DNA of 64,000 nt from NCBI RefSeq assembly GCF_024343775.1, contig NZ_RJUF01000018.1, forward strand, positions 1 through 64,000. Reading direction: 5' to 3'. Source of the DNA: Lacihabitans soyangensis. GTDB taxonomy: Bacteria > Bacteroidota > Bacteroidia > Cytophagales > Spirosomataceae. Below are positions 17,321 through 25,703 of this stretch, in pieces (positions within the stretch are counted from its first letter, which is position 1; every line of letters starts with the position of its first letter). A program made the translations under genes and the position numbers. The notes beneath the pieces are model-generated. The model was not told where the DNA came from. It saw only the letters and a list, made by a program, of their open reading frames with translations, and made no database searches.

Positions 17321-17436
17321 GGGAGAGAGTTTTGATTACGGCATTTAATAGAAAAAATAGAATAGGTGTTCATAGGAGTTCTTTGAATTTAAAAATTTAC
17401 GATAATAGTTATAATGATTTCAGAAATAGAAAATAA
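17317..17436 (+). CDS. Possible 39-residue basic peptide
   Basis: ATG at 17317 overlaps the preceding stop (ATGA) and the frame runs into the start of the RepA-like gene. The peptide is strongly basic (many Arg and Lys, starting MRERVLITAFNRKNRIG). No homologue comes to mind. It may be a true coupled small gene or merely the leader through which ribosomes pass to the next gene. Confidence 0.3.
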   Translation: MRERVLITAFNRKNRIGVHRSSLNLKIYDNSYNDFRNRK

Positions 17437-18625
17437 CAATCACATTAATAAGAATATATCTTTCGACAGTATGGAAGACAATAAGGAGGTAGACTCATCA
17501 CATCCTTATGAAGATAATCCAACCACTGAGGAAAATTTTGATACATTATCGAAAACTGAGAATAAAATCAGAGAATTTATAGCTAATGGGCTACCCCTTT
17601 CTGAGCCATTATTGTACATAGATAACCTTCCTTTATTTAGAAGAGGAAATCTGTATTCGATACAAGGTCAGAAAGGTTCTCATAAATCTAGAATTGCTAG
17701 TAAAATCGCAACAGCCATAATTAAAGGCTCTACTACGCCTGATTCTATAGGACTCTGGGCAAATCCTAATAATGATGTGACTGTTGCATATATCAACACA
17801 GAGATGAATGACCTAGAAGAGTTTGCTCCAATAGTTGATAAAATTCAAAGAGACACAGGGTTAGATGTTCATAGTAAAAAGTTTCGTTTTACTTCTATTG
17901 TAGAAACTAGTAGGCTCAGTAGGTTTAATGCTATACTTGGATTTATTCAGAGAATTTACGAAGAGTCTGGAAATCATACTGTAGTTTTTATTGATGTTAT
18001 CACAGATTTGGTTTCAGACTTTAATAATGTTTCTGAAACTAACAGTGCTTTAGATTTTTTGGCTTTACTAAGGGTTTATCTAAACTGCACTATTGTACAA
18101 GTTATACATGAAAATCCAGGTTCCATGAAGGCCAGAGGTAATCTAGGAACAGAAATAGGTAATAAATCAACTGGTCAGCTAAGGGTTGGGTTTGAATGGA
18201 AGAACTATCAAAAAACTGGTAGAATTTTCTTGGAAATCCACAAAATAAGAGGTTCAAGAGACCTTTCGCCAATTTTTATGGAATTCTCAGAGGAGCTTGG
18301 TGATTTGGTTTGCACTGAGGATCAGAGAAAAACCGTTAATTATCAGGAGTTATCGAAACAAAAAATTGATGAATTTATAAAGATATTACCAGAAATAATG
18401 TCAGAGAGTAGAAAATATTCCCAGAGTGAATTAATCTCTGAAATTCAAAAAAAAGTTTCAATTTCAGTAGGGACGGTTAAATCTAGATTGAACCAAATTA
18501 TTGGGAATAGGATAAAATTGATATGTGGTAACGGGGTAAGTTGCATTTTAGTCTCATACCAGGTTAAGGGAAGTAAAACAGAGTATTCGTTAGAGATTCC
18601 AGATGTAGTCAACAATATAGCATAA
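17414..18625 (+). CDS. RepA-like AAA ATPase (RecA/DnaB-fold)
   Basis: A 403-residue protein with a RecA-fold ATPase core. The Walker A-like loop GQKGSHKS ends in K91-S92, and the Walker B strand is VVFIDVITD with D194. The loop has Gln-Lys where GxxGxGK usually has small residues. The layout, an ATPase core plus a C-terminal winged-helix-like segment (SQSELISEIQKKVSISVGTVKSRLNQIIG), matches RepA-like helicase or replication proteins of Bacteroidota mobile elements. A role in replication or stabilisation of the excised circle is inferred. A strong terminator follows. Confidence 0.8.
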   Translation: MISEIENNNHINKNISFDSMEDNKEVDSSHPYEDNPTTEENFDTLSKTENKIREFIANGLPLSEPLLYIDNLPLFRRGNLYSIQGQKGSHKSRIASKIATAIIKGSTTPDSIGLWANPNNDVTVAYINTEMNDLEEFAPIVDKIQRDTGLDVHSKKFRFTSIVETSRLSRFNAILGFIQRIYEESGNHTVVFIDVITDLVSDFNNVSETNSALDFLALLRVYLNCTIVQVIHENPGSMKARGNLGTEIGNKSTGQLRVGFEWKNYQKTGRIFLEIHKIRGSRDLSPIFMEFSEELGDLVCTEDQRKTVNYQELSKQKIDEFIKILPEIMSESRKYSQSELISEIQKKVSISVGTVKSRLNQIIGNRIKLICGNGVSCILVSYQVKGSKTEYSLEIPDVVNNIA

Positions 18626-18642
18626 AAGAGTTAGACAAATTC

Positions 18643-18682
18643 AAACCCAACCAGAGCATAAAACCTTTGGTTGGGTTTTTCT
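18643..18682 (+). terminator. Rho-independent terminator after the RepA-like gene
   Basis: An 11-bp perfect stem (AAACCCAACCA / TGGTTGGGTTT) around a 14-base loop, followed by TTT. It ends the integrase-proximal transcription unit and separates it from the cargo genes. Confidence 0.85.
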
Positions 18683-18756
18683 CATTTTCTTAGCAAAGTT
18701 CACATTGCTCAATTTTATAGCCATACTCTGCTCATTATATTAGCCATATTTGTGCT

Positions 18757-19098
18757 ATGAAATTAAAAGACCTAAAAGATGTTTGGCATGTTGGGAGTAA
18801 CTATGCCATTCTAAGTTTGCCATTTGTAAGCTATTCAGTACAGCCACATTGGATGAATAGATTTGAAACAGATCCTACAAGACACAGATTTATGGCTAGT
18901 TTTAAGAGTTATATTGCAGTAAATCAAACCTTTGAAACTGAATTTGCTACTACTGAGCTAGCTATCAAAGGCTGTGAGGAACATCTTCAAAAGTTACTTG
19001 CTTATGTATTTATAAAATTAGAAGATATAGTTGATTTTGGTGTTAAAGAGCCTCTTCATACCCAGAATAGCCCAGTTTTACTGTTAGAAGTGTGTTAA
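18757..19098 (+). CDS. Hypothetical protein
   Basis: I do not recognise this 113-residue protein. It begins MKLKDLKDVWHVGSNYAIL and has tryptophan and histidine residues in the first half and an acidic, leucine-rich second half. It has no signal peptide, membrane helix or metal-binding pattern. It stands alone, with a terminator before it and 78 bases before the secreted beta-helix gene. A coding origin is supported by length, composition and a clean start behind a short AT-rich leader. Confidence 0.55.
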   Translation: MKLKDLKDVWHVGSNYAILSLPFVSYSVQPHWMNRFETDPTRHRFMASFKSYIAVNQTFETEFATTELAIKGCEEHLQKLLAYVFIKLEDIVDFGVKEPLHTQNSPVLLLEVC

Positions 19099-19176
19099 CC
19101 ACTAAATAATTATTTAACTGTTGACTTCTACAAAGATTTAGCTTTCAGTAAATTGTAGTAAAATTTTGATAGTAAT

Positions 19177-20865
19177 ATGATTAATGTTGTATTAAGATGG
19201 TTGATTTTTAGTTTTCTAGGATTGTACACACTCCATGCTCAAAATACTTACTACGTCTCTCCAACTGGTAGTAACAGTAGTAATGGCAGTTTTGCTTCAC
19301 CTTGGCAAACTCTACAACATGCTCTATTGAATGTTAACCAAGGAGATATTGTATATTTTAGAGATGGAATATATCCTACACAGTTTGCCATAGCTCAAAA
19401 TTCTGGTGGTGCATCTACTCCAATAACTCTGAAAAACTATCCGAATGAGGTTCCAATAATTGATGGTAGTGGCTATCCTTTACAAACACTTTTACTGCTT
19501 AACAGTAAATCTAATATTGTGATTGATGGCCTTACTTTTAGAAATATTACTGGCAATGGAGTTAGAGGTCTATTTATAACAGGAAGCTCCAGTAACATTG
19601 TGGTGAAAAACTGTACATTCACAGCTATAAATGAAGCTGTTGGGCAAAACTATACACCTTCTGGAAATGCACTGCCACTCAAGGTATGTGGAACCGATAA
19701 TAATTTGCCAATTACCAATATCAGTTTAATTAATAACCATGTTTATAATTGCAGAACAGGCTTTAGTGAAGGTATTTCTATTAGTGGAAATGTAGATGGT
19801 TTTCTGGTTGAAGGTAATTTGGTTCATGATATTACTAATATTGGAATAGTAGCAGCTGGTTTCTACGGTGACTGTGGCACTAACAAACAGGCTAGAAATG
19901 GCAAAATTCAAAAGAATACAGTTTTTAGATGTAGATTTCCAAACCTATCTGTAAATGCCACAGCATCAGGTATTTATATTGATGGTGCTAGAAATGTTGT
20001 TGCAGAGAGAAATTTGGTTTATGAATGTCAGGTAGGGCTTCAAATTGGTAGTGAGGTAATAGGTGGAACTGCTAACAATGACACACTTAGAAGCAACTTG
20101 GCTTATAATAATGACAGATGGGGCATTGGCATTGGTGCTAATAACTACCCTACTAGCTCTGGAAAAGTACAATCTAGTGCCTTGCTCAACAATACTGTTT
20201 TAAAGAATGCCAGCAAAAATACAGATTATGCTGAGTCTGATAAGTATGGTGAGCTCAATTTCACCTTCGCTGAAAATTCTACAGTGCAGAACAATATTTT
20301 TTCCTCTAACATAGACAATAGATTATACACCATAAGTTACTTTTCAATGACTGGGAACAGCATAAACTATAACTTAGTGTTTGCTAATCAAGATATCACT
20401 CCGAGTGTTAAGAGAGATTTTGTACACATGAACTGGGCTACCTTTAAAACTGTTTCAGGCCATGATGCCAATTCAGCTTTCACCGATCCACAATTTAATG
20501 GAACAAATATAGCTTCTCCAGAACTTCATCTAAAACCCAATTCACCAGCTATAAACTCAGGGAATTCGTTTTTTATGAACAAAGTAGGTATTTCTGATTT
20601 TGATGGAAATAATAGATATTTTAACAATTTAGACATTGGTGCCTTTGAATATCAGTGTCCTCCAAATTATATTCTGCTTGGAGATATAACAAATACAGGT
20701 GTAAAGTTAGAGGCAAGCAACAGAATCAAAGCTACCAATAAAATTACCTCAAATGCTAATGCCACATATCAATCTGCAAAGTCAGTAGAATTACTTCCTA
20801 CATTTAAAACTGAACCAGGAGCGGTATTCAAAGCAGTTATAGATGGATGTGGTAACAATAATTGA
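19177..20865 (+). CDS. Secreted right-handed beta-helix (pectate-lyase-like) protein
   Basis: A signal peptide ends near HAQNTYYVSP. The N-terminal segment TYYVSPTGSNSSNGS...GDIVYFRDGIY is the usual entry of DUF1565/pectate-lyase-like beta helices. Asn-rich rungs then repeat through about residue 400. The segment FDGNNRYFNNLDIGAFEYQ is the typical end of the choice-of-anchor-Q type. The last 80 residues (ATYQSAKSVELLPTFKTEPGAVFKAVIDGC) resemble the 3-coathanger C-terminal domain. It probably binds or cleaves polysaccharide outside the cell. It is an odd passenger between replication and defence genes and carries no cell-surface sorting tail that I recognise. Confidence 0.85.
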   Translation: MINVVLRWLIFSFLGLYTLHAQNTYYVSPTGSNSSNGSFASPWQTLQHALLNVNQGDIVYFRDGIYPTQFAIAQNSGGASTPITLKNYPNEVPIIDGSGYPLQTLLLLNSKSNIVIDGLTFRNITGNGVRGLFITGSSSNIVVKNCTFTAINEAVGQNYTPSGNALPLKVCGTDNNLPITNISLINNHVYNCRTGFSEGISISGNVDGFLVEGNLVHDITNIGIVAAGFYGDCGTNKQARNGKIQKNTVFRCRFPNLSVNATASGIYIDGARNVVAERNLVYECQVGLQIGSEVIGGTANNDTLRSNLAYNNDRWGIGIGANNYPTSSGKVQSSALLNNTVLKNASKNTDYAESDKYGELNFTFAENSTVQNNIFSSNIDNRLYTISYFSMTGNSINYNLVFANQDITPSVKRDFVHMNWATFKTVSGHDANSAFTDPQFNGTNIASPELHLKPNSPAINSGNSFFMNKVGISDFDGNNRYFNNLDIGAFEYQCPPNYILLGDITNTGVKLEASNRIKATNKITSNANATYQSAKSVELLPTFKTEPGAVFKAVIDGCGNNN

Positions 20866-20970
20866 GGGTTTTCTAATAAACTTCCTTCTATGAGTCCTAT
20901 TATTTTGTGGCCAATGCCACCAAATTAGGAATTCAGTGGTATTTTTGATTTTTCAAAACCCTACTTTAAA

Positions 20971-22680
20971 ATGACCAACCACCAAGAAATATCTTCTTTC
21001 ATCTGGAATGTGTGTGATGATGTACTCAGAGGATTGTTTAAACCGCATGAATATGGAGATGTGATTTTGCCTTTTGTAGTATTACGCAGGCTAGATTGTG
21101 TTCTTGAACCTCAAAAAGATATGGCCTACCAGCTTTATAATGAGTACAAGGACAAAATTGAAGACCCAAGTCCAATTATTCAGAACGCCATAAAGCACAG
21201 TTTTTACAACCATTCACAATATGACCTTTCTAGACTTACAGCCAATAGCCTAAAGCTTAACTTTGAGAACTACCTCAATGGTTTCTCTCAGAATGTGGCA
21301 GATATAATTGAGAAATTCCAGTTAGACAAACCGGTGAAAAAACTGTTGGACAACAATAGGCTTTATCTACTGATTTCCAAGTTTAAAGAGATTGACCTGC
21401 ATCCTGATGTGGTGAACAACCACACTATGGGTCAAATCTTTGAAGAGCTACTGAGAAAATTCTCAGAGATGTCTAATGAAACCAGTGGTGAGCATTATAC
21501 TCCAAGAGATGTAGTAAAGTTACTGGTAGGACTTACTTTATCTGAAAATAAAGAAGATTTAGAAGGAGAAGGAAAGATTAGAAGCATTTTTGACCCATGT
21601 TGTGGTACTGGTGGCATGTTATCTATAGGCAAAGAATGGATATTGGAGAACATAAATCCTACTATTGATATTAGGCTATCTGGCCAAGAGCTAAATCCTC
21701 AGACTTATGCTATTTGTAAGTCAGATATGCTCATAACAGGTGAAAATCCTGAAAATATCCACCTTGGCTCTAGTCTTTCAGAAGATAAACTTCAAGGTAA
21801 AACTTTTGACTATATGATTACCAATCCACCTTTTGGTGTTTCTTGGAAGTCAGAGCAGGAATATGTTTTGGCTGAAGCTGAGAATCCACAAGGTAGATTT
21901 TCTGTTGGAACTCCCAGAAGTTCTGATGGCTCATTGTTGTTTTTACAGCACATGATTTCTAAAATGGAAACCAAAGGCAGTAGGATAGGAGTGGTATTTA
22001 ATGGCTCTCCTTTGTTTACTGGTGATGCAGGTTCAGGAGAATCAGAGATTAGAAGATGGATTATAGAAAATGATTGGCTTGAAGCTATTGTTGCACTACC
22101 AGACCAATTGTTCTTTAACACTGGTATAAGCACTTATATTTGGGTGGTTACCAACAAAAAGAAGCCAAATAGAAGGGGTAAAGTACAGCTCATAAATGCC
22201 ACAGACTTACACCAGACCATGAAGAAATCTTTAGGAAGCAAGCGGAAGTATATCGCAGATAGCCAAAGAGATGAAATATTACAGATGTTTTTAGATTTTA
22301 AAGAAACTGAACATTGTAAAATCTACCCTAATACCTTTTTTGGATATACCAAGGTGACCATAGAACAAGCCCTACTGGATGAAAGTGGCCGACCTGTTCT
22401 AGACAAGAAATCTAAAACTCCAAAAGCTGATGGCAGTCTCAGAGATTTTGAGAGAATACCACTTTCCACTGATATTGATAGCTATTTTGAGAATGAAGTA
22501 AAACCACATCTACCATTTGCTTGGATGGACAGAAGCAAGGATAAGCGAGGTTATGAGATAAACTTCACTAAGTATTTTTACCAATATAAACCACTCAGAA
22601 GCCTGCAAGACATAACAAATGACCTACTAAAGCTAGAGGAGGAAAGCGATGGTTTGTTTCAAAAAATATTGGAGAAATGA
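20971..22680 (+). CDS. hsdM: Type I restriction-modification methyltransferase subunit HsdM
   Basis: A 569-residue N6-adenine methyltransferase. An N-terminal HsdM helical domain (ISSFIWNVCDDVLRGLFKPHEYGDVILPFVVLRRLD) is followed by the SAM-binding motif I FDPCCGTGGM (from F207) and catalytic motif IV NPPFG (from N285). It modifies the host copy of the recognition sequence and is also needed for restriction. It is the first gene of a ten-gene same-strand block. Its stop overlaps the next start (ATGA). Unusually, hsdS does not follow directly: four other genes lie between. Confidence 0.95.
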   Translation: MTNHQEISSFIWNVCDDVLRGLFKPHEYGDVILPFVVLRRLDCVLEPQKDMAYQLYNEYKDKIEDPSPIIQNAIKHSFYNHSQYDLSRLTANSLKLNFENYLNGFSQNVADIIEKFQLDKPVKKLLDNNRLYLLISKFKEIDLHPDVVNNHTMGQIFEELLRKFSEMSNETSGEHYTPRDVVKLLVGLTLSENKEDLEGEGKIRSIFDPCCGTGGMLSIGKEWILENINPTIDIRLSGQELNPQTYAICKSDMLITGENPENIHLGSSLSEDKLQGKTFDYMITNPPFGVSWKSEQEYVLAEAENPQGRFSVGTPRSSDGSLLFLQHMISKMETKGSRIGVVFNGSPLFTGDAGSGESEIRRWIIENDWLEAIVALPDQLFFNTGISTYIWVVTNKKKPNRRGKVQLINATDLHQTMKKSLGSKRKYIADSQRDEILQMFLDFKETEHCKIYPNTFFGYTKVTIEQALLDESGRPVLDKKSKTPKADGSLRDFERIPLSTDIDSYFENEVKPHLPFAWMDRSKDKRGYEINFTKYFYQYKPLRSLQDITNDLLKLEEESDGLFQKILEK

Positions 22681-23108
22681 GAAGGTGGGAATACATTCAA
22701 AGAGATAAAAAGGCCTTGAGATCTTGGTTTAATGGGAAAAAAGGCAAAATATCGTGGGATATGAACAGTTTTTTAAAATGGTATCAATATCAGGAAAAAG
22801 TATGTAGGTATTGTGGTGTTTCTGAAAAAACATGTCAGGAAGTAATTCACAAAGGGTTGCTGAACTCAAAAAGGTTTGCAACTGAAGGTGTTTTTGCGAG
22901 AGGAGTAAATAGAGGTTATTGGCTTGAAATTGATAGAAAAGAGCCAAATGAGCCTTATTCAGAGAATAACTGTGTTTTGGCATGCTATTTCTGTAATAAT
23001 GACAAAAGTGATGTCTTCAATGAAAAACAATACCTCGAATTCAAGGAAAATAGGTCGGATTTTTTGAGGAAATTAATTCTAAAAGAAAATGAAACTCTAT
23101 CAAAATAA
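22677..23108 (+). CDS. HNH-type nuclease-like protein embedded in the RM operon
   Basis: A 143-residue protein with the zinc-binding HNH layout: C43-x2-C46 (CRYCG), the central LEIDRK (D86), and N98-C99...C103-x2-C106-N (NNCVLACYFCNNDK). The residue after the central aspartate is arginine where HNH enzymes usually have histidine, so catalysis is uncertain by eye. The ATG overlaps the hsdM stop, so translation is coupled to the methyltransferase. The next gene overlaps its end by 20 bases. It may be an extra cleavage module or a nuclease-derived regulator of the RM complex. Confidence 0.72.
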   Translation: MRRWEYIQRDKKALRSWFNGKKGKISWDMNSFLKWYQYQEKVCRYCGVSEKTCQEVIHKGLLNSKRFATEGVFARGVNRGYWLEIDRKEPNEPYSENNCVLACYFCNNDKSDVFNEKQYLEFKENRSDFLRKLILKENETLSK

Positions 23109-24012
23109 GAATAATAAGCTAAATCTGGTTTCTGGATTACAATTCAAGCTTGAAAAGGAAATTCAAAATTTAGTTGAGAATAATGTAAATGAACTTTTTG
23201 GTCTAAAGTTTATTAAGTCGGAGCTAACAGTTAAAAATTTTAGAATTGATACACTTTGTTATGACCACGAAAATAAGTCATTTGTTATTATAGAATACAA
23301 AAGAGATAGGAATTTTTCTGTCATTGACCAGGGATACACCTACATGTCTTTGCTCCTAAACAACAAATCTGATTTTATTCTTGAGTTTAATGAGTCTGGC
23401 AAAGAAACTCTGAAAAGAGACGAAGTTGATTGGTCTCAGTCTAGGGTAATATTTATAGCTCCTGGGTTTACAGAATTTCAGAAACACTCTATAAATTTCA
23501 AAGATGTACCTTTTGAGTTATGGGAAGTTAACCAGTTTGAGAACAATCTGGTTGGATTCTCGCAGCATAAGACTGAATCAAAAGAAAGTATTTCAACTAT
23601 TTCTAGTCAGAATTCAAGTATTATTACAGAAATAACCAAAGAAGTAACTGTTTATTCTGAGCAAGATCATTTATATGCTAGAAAGAAAGATGAAAGAGTT
23701 ATTGAAATGTACACAGCATTAAAAAAGAGGGTTGTTGAGCTTGGTGACGAAGTTGAGATGGTTCCCAAAAAGCATTATATAAGCTTTAAAAGTAGTAAAA
23801 CATTCTGTGACTTTATTATTTTTAGAGATCATATCAAACTACTTCTAAACCTAAAGAAGGGAGAGCTGGATGATCCGAAGGGATTGACCAAAGATTTGAG
23901 TAATCAAGGTCACTGGGGCAATGGTGACTATGAAATTTGGATTAACATTGGTGATGATTTGGATTACACTATGTTTCTTGTCGGTCAATCCTATAAAAAG
24001 CATCGTATTTAA
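23089..24012 (+). CDS. PD-(D/E)XK nuclease-like protein with C-terminal DUF5655-type domain
   Basis: A 307-residue protein. The N-terminal half has a restriction-nuclease core: D54 in FRIDTL and E69-Y-K71 in VIIEYKRD, the order and spacing of PD-(D/E)XK enzymes. The C-terminal 110 residues (HLYARKKDERVIEMYTALKKRV...GNGDYEIWINIGDDLDYTMFLVGQSYKKH) match the DUF5655 pattern as I recall it. Such fusions occur near restriction systems and have no fixed function. It starts within the end of the HNH-like gene and precedes the next gene by 21 bases, so it belongs to the same coupled cassette. Confidence 0.75.
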   Translation: MKLYQNKNNKLNLVSGLQFKLEKEIQNLVENNVNELFGLKFIKSELTVKNFRIDTLCYDHENKSFVIIEYKRDRNFSVIDQGYTYMSLLLNNKSDFILEFNESGKETLKRDEVDWSQSRVIFIAPGFTEFQKHSINFKDVPFELWEVNQFENNLVGFSQHKTESKESISTISSQNSSIITEITKEVTVYSEQDHLYARKKDERVIEMYTALKKRVVELGDEVEMVPKKHYISFKSSKTFCDFIIFRDHIKLLLNLKKGELDDPKGLTKDLSNQGHWGNGDYEIWINIGDDLDYTMFLVGQSYKKHRI

Positions 24013-24033
24013 AAATCCCAAACATTATTCTTA

Positions 24034-24612
24034 ATGAATCTGAAAACCATAAATATTAAACCAATACACTCTCTAATAGATTTTTGTAAAATATGGGCAC
24101 CACTCTACCCGGATGGTAAAAGAGACAAGGAGTTCTATTTTCCTGCTTTAGAGGCTAAAACAATAAATGAGGAGTTACTTTTAGGTTTTTTTGAGTGGAA
24201 AAATGGCACAAAGCTCTCTACACTAAAGAAGGCCTCCCTTAAAAATAAAATTCTGAAACTAGAGGTTATCAATGATTTAAGAGACAGAGAAACTGTTGAT
24301 TTGAAGAAAATTAGAGCATCATTTCCTGATGTTAGTGATATTTGGCTAATCACTCTGGCTCATCTTATTAATCCTGATGCCTTTCCAATCTTTGATCAAC
24401 ACGTTTACAGAGCCTATAAGTTTTTAGAGTTGAACACCGTAGATATTTATGATTATGATAAGGAATACAACAGGTTGAAGCTCTACAGAAGTAATTATTT
24501 GCCATTTTTTTTAGAGATAGTACATGATGATATAATTGGAAGAAAGACTTTGGATGAAGCTTTTTGGACATTTGGGAAGTTTTTGGCTACCTATCACCGA
24601 ATTTTGGAATGA
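24034..24612 (+). CDS. Unknown helical protein in the RM-embedded cassette
   Basis: I do not recognise this 192-residue protein with confidence. It is mainly helical and has a distinctive segment LAHLINPDAFPIFDQHVYRAYKFL. Its D-x-x-V-x-R-A layout recalls helix-hairpin-helix DNA-binding or glycosylase-like proteins, but no catalytic residue can be assigned. No signal or membrane helix is present. The stop overlaps the start of the next nuclease gene (ATGA). It may be a DNA-binding partner for one of the neighbouring nucleases. The tight coupling, not its sequence, is the main clue. Confidence 0.62.
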   Translation: MNLKTINIKPIHSLIDFCKIWAPLYPDGKRDKEFYFPALEAKTINEELLLGFFEWKNGTKLSTLKKASLKNKILKLEVINDLRDRETVDLKKIRASFPDVSDIWLITLAHLINPDAFPIFDQHVYRAYKFLELNTVDIYDYDKEYNRLKLYRSNYLPFFLEIVHDDIIGRKTLDEAFWTFGKFLATYHRILE

Positions 24613-25703
24613 TGGGCATACAACAACAATTTTCATTTCTAAGCAATCCTTTGATTTCTAGCTTTCAGAAGGAAAAGGAACCTAATTTGTTAGAAATAGC
24701 CAGAGTTAGTCATAAAGAACTAACTGTTAGTAATTTGTATGCTTACTTTCTGAATAAAAGTGAAAGCCATGGGCTTGGTAGTTTGTTTTTGGATAGTTTG
24801 ATAGAGCTCTTACCTACTAATTCTTTTGTGATTGGAGATGAGCCAATAAGAATTGAAAGAGAGGTTTATACTTTTGGTACAGGAAAGTTCATTGATGTAG
24901 TAATTACTGATGGAAACCAAGTTATAGTGATAGAAAACAAGGTATATGCTACTCTATACAATGATTTGGAGGCATACAAAAGCCATTTTAAAGTCAAAAA
25001 CTTGGTAGGAATTGTACTTTCTTCTAGAAAAGAACAAAATACAGGAGGTTTTGAAGCAATTACACACAAAGAATGGCTCACAAAAATCTTATATAACTAT
25101 AAAATTTCTACTGATATTAGCCTTAGTCCTAGACAAGAATACAATTTTTACACCTTTGTAGAGATTTTGAGAAATATGAACAATACTATTGACGATTTAG
25201 ACAATACCTTAGCCTTTTTTAAAACAAATGCTGAGCAAATACTTGCTTTACAAAAAATGAAAAGCTCATTTGCTAAGGTTATACTTGAACAAATAAGCCT
25301 TTTGGTTCAAAATATAGGTTTTGTAGCCATAGAAAACAAAAAGGATTTGTCTTTAGAATATACTTTTTCTGATGCTCCAAGTCTGATTTTATACATTTAC
25401 CTAGAAGATAGTGACCTTTCTCTACTGAAAGTAGCACTTTGGATTAGAAACAACCCTGACTTAGTATATTCTTGGAGAAATACCGATAGATTTAAAAATG
25501 AGAAAATTGAAATATGCAATTTGGGTTTGTTGGTTGTAAATGAGGCCAATCCTTTAGGTGGCAATTCCTGGACTCCTATTGTCAGAAAGCATTATAGCTT
25601 GAAATCTATAGAAAATCTACTTGATTTAACAGAACTTCAAAATGACCTCAAATCTGCTTGGGAAAAAGCAATAAATACCTTAAAAACGATTACAAACCCA
25701 TGA
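24609..25703 (+). CDS. PD-(D/E)XK superfamily nuclease-like protein
   Basis: A 364-residue protein with the core D96 in FIDVVITD and E109-N-K111 in VIVIENKVYA, followed by LYNDLEAYKSHF. This is the PDDEXK_4 pattern of phage- and restriction-associated nucleases. The likely start is the ATG at 24609, which overlaps the preceding stop. A longer frame from 24564 would overlap 49 bases into the neighbour and adds residues unlike the family start. Its stop overlaps the hsdS ATG at 25700, so this gene is translationally coupled on both sides and co-expressed with the specificity subunit. Confidence 0.78.
   Translation: MMGIQQQFSFLSNPLISSFQKEKEPNLLEIARVSHKELTVSNLYAYFLNKSESHGLGSLFLDSLIELLPTNSFVIGDEPIRIEREVYTFGTGKFIDVVITDGNQVIVIENKVYATLYNDLEAYKSHFKVKNLVGIVLSSRKEQNTGGFEAITHKEWLTKILYNYKISTDISLSPRQEYNFYTFVEILRNMNNTIDDLDNTLAFFKTNAEQILALQKMKSSFAKVILEQISLLVQNIGFVAIENKKDLSLEYTFSDAPSLILYIYLEDSDLSLLKVALWIRNNPDLVYSWRNTDRFKNEKIEICNLGLLVVNEANPLGGNSWTPIVRKHYSLKSIENLLDLTELQNDLKSAWEKAINTLKTITNP

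Noticed and set aside
24564-24608. Longer start for the PDDEXK_4 gene
   Set aside because: It would overlap the previous gene by 49 bases. The ATG at 24609 forms the same ATGA junction as neighbouring genes.
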